Shown: positions 8,061 to 15,609 of the stretch, in pieces
Position numbering within the stretch: the stretch's first letter is position 1
Layout of the letters: each line of letters begins with the position of its first letter
From: Mesorhizobium sp. B2-7-2
GTDB taxonomy: Bacteria > Pseudomonadota > Alphaproteobacteria > Rhizobiales > Rhizobiaceae
Length of the DNA: 64,000 bases
Direction: 5' to 3'
Assembly (NCBI RefSeq): GCF_006440775.1
Contig: NZ_VFTZ01000028.1
Coordinates: 1 to 64,000 of the forward strand
Translations under genes and position numbers: made by a program
The notes under the pieces: generated by a model
Seen by the model: the letters and a program-made list of their open reading frames with translations, nothing else
The model's database searches: none
What the model was told of the DNA's origin: nothing

Positions 8061-8456
8061 ATGACCAAGTATGAGGGCGGATGCCTTTGCGGCGCGGTGC
8101 GCTACAGGGCCGAGGCCGAGCCGATCAACGAACGCGTCTGCCATTGCCGCATCTGCCAGAGAGCGATCGGCGCCGCCTTCAATGCGCGAGTTCTGTTTCG
8201 CATCGACGACGTGACCATCGAAGGACCGGTGGCGACGATCAATTCCACGCCAGACCTCAAGCGCGGCTTCTGTCCTGTTTGCGGCACGACTTTGTTCTCA
8301 CGCCGCGATTCCAGGGGCATTCTCGGCGTCACCTCCGGATCGCTCGACGACCCGTCGCTGTTCAAGCCCGACATGCATTTCTGGACCGCCTCGAAGCAGC
8401 CCTGGGTGGTGCTTGACGATGGCCTGCCGCAATATGAAGGCGCGCCGCCGGCGTAG
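8061..8456 (+). CDS. GFA-family (glutathione-dependent formaldehyde-activating-like) protein
   Basis: A 131-residue zinc-binding protein of the GFA/CENP-V family. The cysteine pattern is clear: GGCLCGAVRY (C8, C10), VCHCRICQR (about 30-35) and FCPVCGTTLF (about 73-76), giving the two zinc sites of the fold. Only some members act on S-hydroxymethylglutathione and most have unknown roles, so no reaction is assigned. The start at 8061 places the first GGCLCG motif seven residues in, as usual; the frame is open upstream to 8001 but without family similarity. Confidence 0.85.
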   Translation: MTKYEGGCLCGAVRYRAEAEPINERVCHCRICQRAIGAAFNARVLFRIDDVTIEGPVATINSTPDLKRGFCPVCGTTLFSRRDSRGILGVTSGSLDDPSLFKPDMHFWTASKQPWVVLDDGLPQYEGAPPA

Positions 8457-8463
8457 GATTTTT

Positions 8464-8605
8464 CCTTCCCCTTGTGGGAGAAGGTGGATCGGCGCGTAGC
8501 GCCGAGACGGAAGATGGGTGTTCCAGCGGAGTGAGACGTTGGCTTTCCCTGGAGCACCCCTCATCCGGCCGCTTCGCGGCCACCTTCTCCCACAAGGGGA
8601 GAAGG
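8464..8605. repeat. Long-stem dispersed intergenic repeat, copy 1
   Basis: The left arm (8464-8487, CCTTCCCCTTGTGGGAGAAGG plus TGG) pairs with the right arm (8580-8605). Between them lie pieces such as GGTGTTCCAGCGGAGTGAGACG and CACCCCTCATCCGG that also occur, partly inverted, in the copy at 13077-13263. It separates the GFA gene from the 70-residue gene and contains stop codons in all frames. Confidence 0.8.
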
Positions 8606-8722
8606 AAAAACTGCACAAAAATTTCATCTTCGATTCACGAGATAGCCGGCAAAGCGTCATTGGCGGGCCATCATTGGCTGCCTATCTAAGCGCCGTGCGG
8701 GAAGGCATCGAGGAGGCGACGG

Positions 8723-8935
8723 ATGAGCGAGAGCATCAACACCCTGGACGAGCTTTTGAACGACCCGATGGTCCAACTCGTGATGGCGCGCGACCGCGTG
8801 CGCCCGGCCGAGCTTCGCCTGCTTCTGGAAAAGGCTCGCAAGAGGGCGAGCGAGGATTCCCGCATCGATCAGGCTTCGGTGCCGCCGGCGCATGTGGTGG
8901 CAAGAAGCTGCCTGAAGCAGTGGTTGTACCGCTGA
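8723..8935 (+). CDS. Small hypothetical protein, 70 residues
   Basis: A 70-residue soluble protein starting MSESINTLDELLNDPMVQLV and ending in a basic tail QWLYR. A strong GAGGAGG ribosome site lies upstream of the ATG. The sequence is helical in character (LRPAELRLLLEKARKRASED) with no recognisable domain. Codon use matches the neighbouring genes, which supports it being real. It may be one of the small conserved rhizobial proteins of unknown function. Confidence 0.65.
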   Translation: MSESINTLDELLNDPMVQLVMARDRVRPAELRLLLEKARKRASEDSRIDQASVPPAHVVARSCLKQWLYR

Positions 8936-8954
8936 GGCAGCTCAGCGAAATTGG

Positions 8955-9884
8955 TCAGCTCGAATTCGCGGGCAAGTAACTGTAATGGCTACGCAAATAG
9001 GCGAGCTTGAAGCCGAGCCGGTCGTAGTTGCGATAGGCCGGCCCGTCGCGGTCGGGGCGCGGCGCCTCGATATCGGCGACAAACAGTTTCGCGCCGGCGG
9101 CTATGCCGTCGCGGACCAGCCTTTCGCCAAGCATGGCGTCAAGATCGAAGCTCGGCGCCATGATGCCCGGCACCGGCGCGTCGATGCCGCTCCAGGCGGC
9201 CCCGTCTGAGATGAAGAGCGAGCGCACGGCGGCGACCGCGCCCCTGCGTTTCAGCATGTAATGATGCCAGCCCTTGCGGCCGACAAGCGCCATCAGCCAG
9301 GGCGAGGTAGGGAGCCTGTATTTGGCATCGATGAAAGATGCCCACTCCGAAGCTGTCCTGGGCGTGACCTCCTCGATCATCAGATCGTCAACCGGGATCA
9401 GCGGGTCGCCCGTGAAAAGCGGTTCGTCCGGCAGCGACGTCGCGTCGCGATAGATGCGCTCCCAGCCGCCTTGCTGCTGCATCCCGCGCGCTTCCAGCCA
9501 GCATCTCAGCCGCGACGGCTCGGTATGCGGGTTGGTATAGAACCAAGGCCGCATGACGCCGGCCGCGCGGTAGTGCGCGAGCAGCGCGTCGACCTGTTCT
9601 TCCGTCGCCGACCCATCGACGCCGATATTCTTCACGCAGTTGAAATGGATAAACGGGATCGTCGTGCAGGTGGTCCACACAAGGTCGCCGTCTCTTGCGA
9701 TCGAAAGCCCGTGCCGCGCCGCGAAGTCCGCCGGCGCCGCTTCGTAGAGGTCGAGCCAGGCGGCGACGTCGGCGCGTTCGATGGCGCGGCTGAAATCGCG
9801 CGACACCGCCTCGATCGCGATGTCCGGGACGTGCGTTTGCGGCGGCACCGCTGGTTGCAGTTCCGAGAGGGCGGCTGTCGACAT
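8955..9884 (-). CDS. GNAT-like N-acetyltransferase family protein
   Basis: A 309-residue protein. The N-terminal half has DFSRAIERADVAAWLDLYEAAP and a conserved-looking WTTCTTIPFIHFNCVKNIGV. The C-terminal half ends DGPAYRNYDRLGFKLAYLRSHY, which is the last helix and strand of a GNAT fold (the ...Y-x-x-L-G-F pattern). The classic R-G-x-G-x-A loop is not obvious, so the CoA-binding site may be divergent. It is a single-gene unit on the minus strand; the upstream region carries a 13-bp palindrome that could be an operator. The substrate is unknown. Confidence 0.7.
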   Translation of the reverse strand: MSTAALSELQPAVPPQTHVPDIAIEAVSRDFSRAIERADVAAWLDLYEAAPADFAARHGLSIARDGDLVWTTCTTIPFIHFNCVKNIGVDGSATEEQVDALLAHYRAAGVMRPWFYTNPHTEPSRLRCWLEARGMQQQGGWERIYRDATSLPDEPLFTGDPLIPVDDLMIEEVTPRTASEWASFIDAKYRLPTSPWLMALVGRKGWHHYMLKRRGAVAAVRSLFISDGAAWSGIDAPVPGIMAPSFDLDAMLGERLVRDGIAAGAKLFVADIEAPRPDRDGPAYRNYDRLGFKLAYLRSHYSYLPANSS

Positions 9885-9906
9885 CGTGATGCTCCTCCAA
9901 ATTTGC

Positions 9907-9919
9907 CTTACAGTGTAAG
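9907..9919. promoter_or_regulatory. Palindrome in the GNAT promoter region
   Basis: CTTACAGTGTAAG is a perfect inverted repeat (5-bp arms, 3-bp centre) 23 bp upstream of the GNAT-like gene start. TTACAsTGTAA sequences are typical of TetR-family operators. An 11-bp direct repeat AAGATTAGCGG occurs at 9917-9927 and 9958-9968, followed by a second CTTAC at 9972. No regulator gene is adjacent. Confidence 0.4.
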
Positions 9920-10011
9920 ATTAGCGGATGATAATGTGGAGGCGGCCATTGTCAAGCAAGATTAGCGGCACCTTACAAATCCGTGAGTTGGAATCACGCT
10001 ATCGTGAGGCT

Positions 10012-10072
10012 AAGCCTGTCCTCCAGGCTTTTCGAATGACGATTCACTTTTTGCCCCCAAAATGATTGGGGC
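10012..10072. promoter_or_regulatory. Two small hairpins ahead of uppP
   Basis: AAGCCTG (10012-10018) pairs with CAGGCTT (10024-10030), followed by TT. CCCCAA (10055-10060) pairs with TTGGGG (10066-10071). Both are upstream of the uppP start at 10090. The first could end transcription; the second lies within the probable leader. Function is not shown. Confidence 0.3.
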
Positions 10073-10089
10073 ACGGGGAAAGGACCGGG

Positions 10090-10962
10090 ATGACCGACGT
10101 CTGCACTCAAGGACTGGATACCGGCTTTGTCGGCCTGGGTTATGCCAAGGTGGCATTTCTCGGCATCGTGCAAGGCATCACCGAATTGCTGCCGATTTCG
10201 TCCACGGCGCATATGCGCATCGTGCCGGCCGTTCTCGGCTGGCAGGACCCCGGTTCGGCTTTCTCCGCCGCCATGCAACTGGCGGCGCTGGCGGCGGTGG
10301 TCAGCTATTTCTGGAGCGATGTCAGGGACGTGCTGTTCGGTTCGGTTGCGGCGATCTCGCGCCGCGATTTCGGCGACCGCCATTTCCGCCTGGCGATCAG
10401 CATCGTGCTTGCCACCGTCCCGATCGTCATTGTGGGCCTCGCGCTTTCGGGCGTGCTCAACGCCTGCAATTCGCCGCTGCGGGGGCTGGCCGTCATCGGC
10501 TGGGCCTGTATCGCCATGGCGATCCTTTTGGCGCTCGCCGAGATCTTCGCCAGTCATAAGCTCGTGCTGCGCCAGGCATCGATCCTCGACGCGCTGCTGG
10601 TGGGCGTCGCTCAGGTCGGCGCGCTTATTCCCGGCGTCTCGCGCTCTGGCTCGACGCTGACGGCGGCGATGGGACTGGGCTTCGCCCGGCCAGAGGCGGC
10701 GCGTCTCTCTTTCCTGCTCGGCCTGCCGGCCATCGCGCTGGCCGGCCTCAAGGAACTCTATGAACTGCACAAGGTGCATCTCGACGCGCATGGCTGGTCG
10801 ATCCTGGCCGTCGGCCTTGTCGTCGCCTCGATCTCGGCTTTCTTCGCGATTTGGGGGCTGATGCGCGTGCTCGAGCGCTTCTCCGCCTGGCCGTTCGTCA
10901 TCTATCGCGGCCTGCTCGGCGTGGTGCTGCTGATCGGCGTCGCGACCGGCTGGCTTGTGTAG
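10090..10962 (+). CDS. uppP: Undecaprenyl-diphosphate phosphatase
   Basis: A 290-residue integral membrane enzyme (BacA family) that dephosphorylates undecaprenyl diphosphate to regenerate the lipid carrier for peptidoglycan and other envelope glycans. Both catalytic signatures are present: FLGIVQGITELLPISSTAH near residue 23 (the E-containing motif) and ALIPGVSRSGSTLTAA near residue 180 (PGxSRSxxT). Several hydrophobic segments follow. The ATG at 10090 has GGGGAAAGGA upstream. The next two genes on the same strand also look cell-wall related. The gene confers bacitracin tolerance when overexpressed in other bacteria; this is family knowledge only. Confidence 0.95.
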   Translation: MTDVCTQGLDTGFVGLGYAKVAFLGIVQGITELLPISSTAHMRIVPAVLGWQDPGSAFSAAMQLAALAAVVSYFWSDVRDVLFGSVAAISRRDFGDRHFRLAISIVLATVPIVIVGLALSGVLNACNSPLRGLAVIGWACIAMAILLALAEIFASHKLVLRQASILDALLVGVAQVGALIPGVSRSGSTLTAAMGLGFARPEAARLSFLLGLPAIALAGLKELYELHKVHLDAHGWSILAVGLVVASISAFFAIWGLMRVLERFSAWPFVIYRGLLGVVLLIGVATGWLV

Positions 10963-11010
10963 AGGTCTCGGCCCACTCCGCTATATCGACGCCGACGCCC
11001 GGGTGCGCTG

Positions 11011-11796
11011 ATGGATCTGGTGACTCTGCTGCAATCCGTGCCGTTGCTGGCGACGCTGGTGAAATCGGCGGCGCCGGCGGCAATTGGCGCCGGCATGGGC
11101 CTCGGCCAATGGCTGGCGGTGCTGCCGCCGTGCCGCAATCAGGTTTTTGAGAACGCGACCTATCTGGTCTGCGAGGCCGATCCCAAGCATTTTTCCATCG
11201 AGCTGTTCTGGAAGAACAAGGACGGCGATCTCTACCGATCGCTGCACAATCTGCGCAGCGCGCAGCAGGCGACGGGGCGCACCATGCTCTTCGGCATCAA
11301 TGCCGGCATGTATCATCCGAACCTCGCGCCGGTCGGGCTCTATGTCGAGCGCGGCGAGCAGGTCACGCCCGCGAAGACGGGATCGGGCACCGGCAATTTC
11401 TCCATGCAGCCCAACGGCATCTTCTATCTCAGCGCCGGCAGTGCCGGCGTTCGCGCGACCAAGGATTACCTGAAGCGCCCGCCGCGTGTCGACTATGCCA
11501 CGCAGTCCGGGCCGATGCTGGTCATCGACGGCAAGCTGCATCCGAAATTCCGTTACGACGGCACCTCGCGCAAGATCCGCGATGGCGTCGGCGTGCGCGC
11601 CGACGGGGTCGCGGTCTTCGCGATCTCGAACGATGTCGTTACTTTCCACGAATTCGCGCGGCTGTTCCGCGACCGGCTCGGCTGCCCGAACGCGCTCTTC
11701 CTCGATGGCTCGATCTCGAGCCTCTATGCGCCCGGCATCGGCCGCAACGACGATTTCTGGAATCTGGGGCCGATGATCGGCGTGTTCAGGCGCTAG
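11011..11796 (+). CDS. Phosphodiester glycosidase (NAGPA/DUF2233)-like protein
   Basis: A 261-residue protein of the family related to the mammalian uncovering enzyme NAGPA, hydrolysing N-acetylglucosamine phosphodiesters or related bonds. The motifs GINAGMYHP (about residue 94), ATQSGPMLVIDG (about 166) and FLDGSISSLYAPG (about 230) are the recognised family signature. The N-terminus (1-36) is hydrophobic and may act as an uncleaved signal or anchor, placing the domain in the periplasm. It starts 49 bp after uppP, in the same direction. It may act on envelope glycans, as inferred from context. Confidence 0.82.
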   Translation: MDLVTLLQSVPLLATLVKSAAPAAIGAGMGLGQWLAVLPPCRNQVFENATYLVCEADPKHFSIELFWKNKDGDLYRSLHNLRSAQQATGRTMLFGINAGMYHPNLAPVGLYVERGEQVTPAKTGSGTGNFSMQPNGIFYLSAGSAGVRATKDYLKRPPRVDYATQSGPMLVIDGKLHPKFRYDGTSRKIRDGVGVRADGVAVFAISNDVVTFHEFARLFRDRLGCPNALFLDGSISSLYAPGIGRNDDFWNLGPMIGVFRR

Positions 11797-11948
11797 CCAA
11801 GAAGCTCGCCTCGGCACCATCCCGAATCATCCGCTCGCGCCAAAAGTAAATTTTGATTCAAACTTTGTTGGTAATTTCTCATTAGGAATGGCGTTTCCGG
11901 CGGCGCTGTCCCTGCCTTCGGTCTGTTTTGTTTTGCGTACAGGTCAAG

Positions 11949-13067
11949 ATGCGGATTTTTGGCGTCGTCAGTTTCGTGCTCGCATCGCTTTGCCTTGCCG
12001 GCTGCTCGTCCACGTCGGGCGTCGATGCCTTGCAGATGCCGTCCAACGAGACGACGAGCTCGGTCGTGCGGCCGAGCTCGCCGGTGTCGAAGGGCGCGAG
12101 GACAGCCGTCACCGAAAGAACCGTCGAGACCGCATCGATGTCGGGCGCCGCGCGCATCAAGCCGCCGGCGCCGTTGCTCGACGAAAACAATGCCATCCCC
12201 GACGACGAGAATTCGCGCCCCTTCGGCCTTGCCGAGGAGGAGACGGTGAACTTCCCGGCGGCCGATCTGCCGGACAGCGTCGAGCCGCCGGTGCAGGAGG
12301 CAGCGCTAGTCTCGCCGCCGAAGCGACTGTCGCGCGCTGCGCCCGCCATGCTCGCCGGTCCGGTCACCCGCTATGCGTTCCGCGACGCCAAGCCGATCAA
12401 TTTCGGCCGTTCCTCGCCGCGCCACCTTGCCGTTCACGGCGTCGACGTCTCGCGCTGGCAGGGCAACATCAACTGGCAGAAGCTACGCGCCCAGGGCGCC
12501 AATTTCGCCTATATCAAGGCGACCGACGGCGGCGACCATCTCGACCCGATGTTCATGAAGAACTGGCGCAACGCCGATGCCGCCGGGCTGAAGCGCGGCG
12601 CCTATCATTTCTTCTACTGGTGCCGCACCGCCGGCGAGCAGGCCGACTGGTTCATCCGCAACGTGCCGAAGGTCGACGGCGCGCTGCCGCCGGTCATCGA
12701 CGTCGAGTGGAACGGCGAGTCCTCCTGCAAGCGGCGGCCTTCGCGTGAAAAGGTGCTGGAAAAAATGCAGGTGTTCATGGACAGGCTGGAGCGCCACTAC
12801 GGTCAGCGGCCCATCATCTACACCAGCCCCGACTTCTATCGCGACAACCTGCGCGGCGCCTTCCAGGACTACCCATTCTGGCTGCGCGCGGTGGCGGCGC
12901 ACCCGTCAAAGGTTTATCCGGGCCGCAGATGGCTGTTCTGGCAGTATTCCGGCTCCGGCCTGTCGCATGGCGTCAGCGGCCGCATCGACCTCAACGTCTT
13001 CCATGGCGACGAGCGCCAATGGCGCGCCTGGCTGGGCGGCGGGCAGATGATAGCCGACGCGGATTGA
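11949..13067 (+). CDS. Lipoprotein with glycoside hydrolase family 25 (lysozyme) domain
   Basis: A 372-residue exported lipoprotein. Residues 1-18 form a lipoprotein signal ending LCLAGC, with Cys18 as the likely lipidated residue. A low-complexity linker to about 155 precedes a GH25 muramidase domain: HGVDVSRWQGNINW (catalytic-site Asp), FAYIKATDGG, GAYHFFYW, PPVIDVEWNGES (the acid pair), PIIYTSPDFY and LFWQYSGSG. GH25 enzymes cleave the MurNAc-GlcNAc bond of peptidoglycan. The start at 11949 gives a compact signal peptide; upstream codons to 11928 are possible. It is the third cell-wall gene in a row on the plus strand, although a 152-bp gap suggests its own promoter. Confidence 0.9.
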   Translation: MRIFGVVSFVLASLCLAGCSSTSGVDALQMPSNETTSSVVRPSSPVSKGARTAVTERTVETASMSGAARIKPPAPLLDENNAIPDDENSRPFGLAEEETVNFPAADLPDSVEPPVQEAALVSPPKRLSRAAPAMLAGPVTRYAFRDAKPINFGRSSPRHLAVHGVDVSRWQGNINWQKLRAQGANFAYIKATDGGDHLDPMFMKNWRNADAAGLKRGAYHFFYWCRTAGEQADWFIRNVPKVDGALPPVIDVEWNGESSCKRRPSREKVLEKMQVFMDRLERHYGQRPIIYTSPDFYRDNLRGAFQDYPFWLRAVAAHPSKVYPGRRWLFWQYSGSGLSHGVSGRIDLNVFHGDERQWRAWLGGGQMIADAD

Positions 13068-13076
13068 GGGCTCTTT

Positions 13077-13263
13077 CCCTTCTCCCCTTGTGGGAGAAGG
13101 TGTCGCCGAAGGCGACGGATGAGGGGTGCTCCAGCTTGACGGAAACCTTTGCCGGCTTGGGGCGCTGCAGCATGATCGCCAGCGTCTCACTCCGCTGGAA
13201 CACCCCTCATCCGTCTCGGCGCTGTCGCGCCGATCCACCTTCTCCCACAAGGGGAGAAGGAGA
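13077..13263. repeat. Long-stem dispersed intergenic repeat, copy 2
   Basis: Second copy of the element at 8464-8605, larger at about 187 bp. The outer arms CCTTCTCCCCTTGTGGGAG and CTCCCACAAGGGGAGAAGG are complementary, and ATGAGGGGTG at 13120 pairs with CACCCCTCAT at 13201. It begins just after the stop codon of the GH25 gene and may end its transcript. Confidence 0.8.
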
Positions 13264-13283
13264 GGGCGCGCGTCCTCCGCGTT

Positions 13284-13442
13284 CGTCATTCTCGGGCTTG
13301 ACCCGAGAATCCATGCCGTGACCCTTATCGCAGCGCGCAACGGTGCAGAATTCTGAACCCGCTGCAACGCTTCAGAGTCACGGAATGGATTCCAGGGTCT
13401 GCGCGCGTCGCTTCGCTCCTTGCTCCGCCCTGGAATGACGAA
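13284..13442. repeat. Dispersed repeat that runs into the VOC gene
   Basis: The element runs from CGTCATTCTCGGGCTTGACC to CCCTGGAATGACG. Its ends CGTCATT and AATGACG are inverted repeats, and GAGAATCCATGCCGTGACC near the left end is matched in inverted form by GGTCA-like and ATGGATTCCAGGGTC parts near the right end. This layout is common in repeats of Bradyrhizobium and Mesorhizobium. It lies back-to-back with the preceding repeat and supplies the last 39 codons or so of the VOC gene. Confidence 0.7.
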
Positions 13443-13834
13443 GCGGAGGTTTTGCCGCCACCTACCCCCCCGTTGATCATCGCCTCGATATTATAACCAT
13501 CGGGGTCGAGCACGAAGCAGGCGTAGTAATGCTCCGCATAATCCGGACGCGGCCCGGGCGCGCCATTGTCCGCCGCGCCCGCTTCGAGCGCCGAGCGGTA
13601 GAACGCATCCACCTCCGTCTTGCTCTTCACCCGGAAGGCGACATGCAGATGGGTGAGCGGCGGCTTCTCGCCCGTGCTCTGGATCTCGAACAGGCAGCCA
13701 TTGCCGACATCGAAGGCCCAGAACACGCCTTCCTTGCCGAAGGACAGGCGATATCCCAACGGCGAAAAGGCCTTTTCGTAGAAGAGCTTGCTCTTCTCGA
13801 GGTCGTTCACTTCGATGGTGATGTGGTCGATCAT
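13325..13834 (-). CDS. VOC-family (glyoxalase/bleomycin-resistance-like) protein with repeat-derived tail
   Basis: A 169-residue protein. Residues 1-122 form a complete vicinal-oxygen-chelate domain: MIDHITIEVNDLEKSKLFYE, FWAFDVGNGCLFEI, THLHVAFRVKSK and HYYACFVLDPDGYNIEAMI, with the His, Glu and paired metal-ligand positions expected in the family. Relatives normally stop near here. The remaining residues, from about 130 on (FQGGARSEATRADPGIHS and beyond), are translated from the dispersed repeat at 13284-13442, which also provides the stop codon. The tail is therefore probably an accident of repeat insertion, and the core may still function. Substrate unknown. Confidence 0.8.
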   Translation of the reverse strand: MIDHITIEVNDLEKSKLFYEKAFSPLGYRLSFGKEGVFWAFDVGNGCLFEIQSTGEKPPLTHLHVAFRVKSKTEVDAFYRSALEAGAADNGAPGPRPDYAEHYYACFVLDPDGYNIEAMINGGVGGGKTSASSFQGGARSEATRADPGIHSVTLKRCSGFRILHRCALR

Positions 13835-13896
13835 TGTCGGTCAATGGGTGCGTTTGGCAGCGAGGCCTTACCCAGGGTCGGCGTGGCTGGCGGCAG

Positions 13897-14103
13897 CTAT
13901 GCCTCTACATACTCGGCCAGGCTGACGCCTTTCGGCACACCCAGTCCGTCGGCACGCAGACTTTCGATGTGGAAGCGGATCGCATCACGGATTTCGGTTT
14001 CCACTTCAGCTACCGTCGCTCCGGTAGCGATGCAGCCTGGCAGGTCGGGCACATATGCGGAAAAGTTATTTCCGGCTTTTTCGATGATCACAGCATAAAG
14101 CAT
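13897..14103 (-). CDS. HicB-family antitoxin-like protein, orphan
   Basis: A 68-residue protein with the partial RNase-H fold of HicB: MLYAVIIEKAGNNFSAYVPD, LPGCIATGATVAEVETEIRDAIRFHIESL, and GVPKGVSLAEYVEA. It has no C-terminal DNA-binding domain, so it is the short HicB type. A hicA toxin gene would be expected immediately upstream (higher coordinates); I read both strands of 14104-14260 and see no HicA-like sequence. It may be an orphan antitoxin or a remnant. The region is less GC-rich than its surroundings. Confidence 0.75.
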   Translation of the reverse strand: MLYAVIIEKAGNNFSAYVPDLPGCIATGATVAEVETEIRDAIRFHIESLRADGLGVPKGVSLAEYVEA

Positions 14104-14257
14104 TGCGCTATTTCCGTTCACATATAGTAGGCTCCGTTGGTGGGCCGACGGTTTCATCCGTGCGATCGGCGACGGCGCCGTCCGTTGTTCGCCGCTTATC
14201 TTTGCTGAAATCTGTTTGATCGCCGACGATGACTGGAACAAAGACTGGGTTTGTAAT

Positions 14258-15331
14258 ATGGAAACCTTCGAAAATGTCCAAATTCGTCACGCAGCCTTAG
14301 AGGCATTCTGCAGCCTTGTTTTGCAAAGCCATGGTGCTTCGGAGTCCGCTGCCGCGGCCTGTGCCCGGGCACTGTCGGAAGCATCGCTTCGCGGTGTTGA
14401 TACCCACGGTGTGCGTCTCCTCCCGCTTTATGTTCAGTGGATCAAGGGTGGGCGACTGAATACGTCCGCCAATATCAAATACTCGAAAGTCGCGCCAGGC
14501 TTGGGCGTTGTGGATGCAGACGGTGGGTTCGGTCATGTCGCTAGCTACCGCGCGGTTAATGAAGCGATCGTGCTCGCGAAAGAGACCGGTATTGGAGCCG
14601 TTGCCGTCCACCGCACGTCACACCATGGCGCCACAGGGACATACGCTCTCCATGGTGCGTCCCAGGGTTTCGTAACCTTCGGTTTCACGCAATCCGGTCC
14701 AGGTGTTGTCGCGCATTCCGGACGAGAGCCTTTCCATGGAACGAATCCGATTGCCTTCGCGGTTCCGCTTGAACGCGAAGAACCCGTGCTGCTGGACATG
14801 GCGACAAGCTCTATCCCTCTCAACCGGATATACCTCAGGCGCGATACCGGCACTCAATTGCCAGAGGACGTCGCGGTTGATCAAGAGGGGCGGATGACGA
14901 CCGATCCGCATCGTGCGGTATCCCTACTACCGCTGGGAGGGGTCGAATATGGATACAAAGGCGCCGGACTGGCAACAATGGTTGAGTTGCTATGCACGAT
15001 GTTCACGGGCAGCGCTGCAGCCGTTACCTTGCCGGCTTTAAATGATGTCAGCAGGGGCCAGCCCAGCCCATTAGGTCACTTTTTCTTGGTGCTGGACGGA
15101 GCACGCTTTCGCGGTATGGCACCGCTGCTGGAAGTCGCTTCAAGTCTCGTCACTAAGCTTCGTGCTTGTGAGAGCGTCGCCGGCGGCCAAGTTATGGCGC
15201 CGGGCGATCCCGAAAAACTTGAAAAAATGCGACGGTCCGAAACTGGCGTGCTGGTCGACCGTGCGACTTGGCTGCGGCTCAGTGAACTGGCGAACGAAAA
15301 GGCTTTGCCAGTTCCGGCAACGCTTGCGTAG
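14258..15331 (+). CDS. Ldh-family (malate/L-lactate dehydrogenase type) oxidoreductase
   Basis: A 357-residue NAD(P)-dependent oxidoreductase of the Ldh2/MDH2/DlgD family, which acts on 2-keto or 2-hydroxy acids and includes ureidoglycolate and delta1-piperideine-2-carboxylate enzymes. Family signs are SLRGVDTHGVRLLPLYV (about 43), VDADGGFGH, AVHRTSHHGATGTYAL (catalytic histidine region, about 125), HGTNPIAFAVP and EYGYKGAGLATMVELL. The last part MAPGDPEKLEKMRRSETGV also fits. The frame is open upstream to a TTG at 14216, but the ATG at 14258 fits the family N-terminus better. Codon use is visibly less GC-biased than in neighbours, suggesting transfer. No partner genes indicate a pathway. Confidence 0.85.
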   Translation: METFENVQIRHAALEAFCSLVLQSHGASESAAAACARALSEASLRGVDTHGVRLLPLYVQWIKGGRLNTSANIKYSKVAPGLGVVDADGGFGHVASYRAVNEAIVLAKETGIGAVAVHRTSHHGATGTYALHGASQGFVTFGFTQSGPGVVAHSGREPFHGTNPIAFAVPLEREEPVLLDMATSSIPLNRIYLRRDTGTQLPEDVAVDQEGRMTTDPHRAVSLLPLGGVEYGYKGAGLATMVELLCTMFTGSAAAVTLPALNDVSRGQPSPLGHFFLVLDGARFRGMAPLLEVASSLVTKLRACESVAGGQVMAPGDPEKLEKMRRSETGVLVDRATWLRLSELANEKALPVPATLA

Positions 15332-15344
15332 CAAGGCCGGTTAA

Positions 15345-15542
15345 TCAGGAACCAAGCACCGGCTTACCCGTCGCGACCGTCGATAACAGTGTGATAGATT
15401 CAAAAGTGTCTTCGTCCGAAGCAGAACTCCATACTGGATGGAATGCAATCCAACTCCAGCAAAGTCTGCATAACCATTCGTCGCTCGTTCTCCAATCTGA
15501 AGCCTTGAGCTTGAAAAAGATCTGATATCGCGTCGAGTCCAT
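15345..15542 (-). CDS. Possible small hypothetical protein
   Basis: A doubtful 65-residue reading frame starting MDSTRYQIFFKLKASDWRTS, rich in Trp and Ser, with no recognisable domain. A TTG six bases upstream has a better-spaced AGGA. The composition is protein-like and the local DNA is relatively AT-rich, but there is no further support. The surrounding gap 15332-15609 between the dehydrogenase and nrdJ contains nothing else I can identify. Confidence 0.3.
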   Translation of the reverse strand: MDSTRYQIFFKLKASDWRTSDEWLCRLCWSWIAFHPVWSSASDEDTFESITLLSTVATGKPVLGS

Positions 15543-15609
15543 TTCCAATGAAAGTCCTGCGCCCTGAGCGCGGGACTAATTAGCCGTAGAAGGAATTTCG
15601 CGAAGCTTT

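Noticed and set aside
14104..14257. A hicA toxin gene next to hicB
   Set aside because: No frame on either strand shows the HicA double-stranded-RNA-binding-like sequence.
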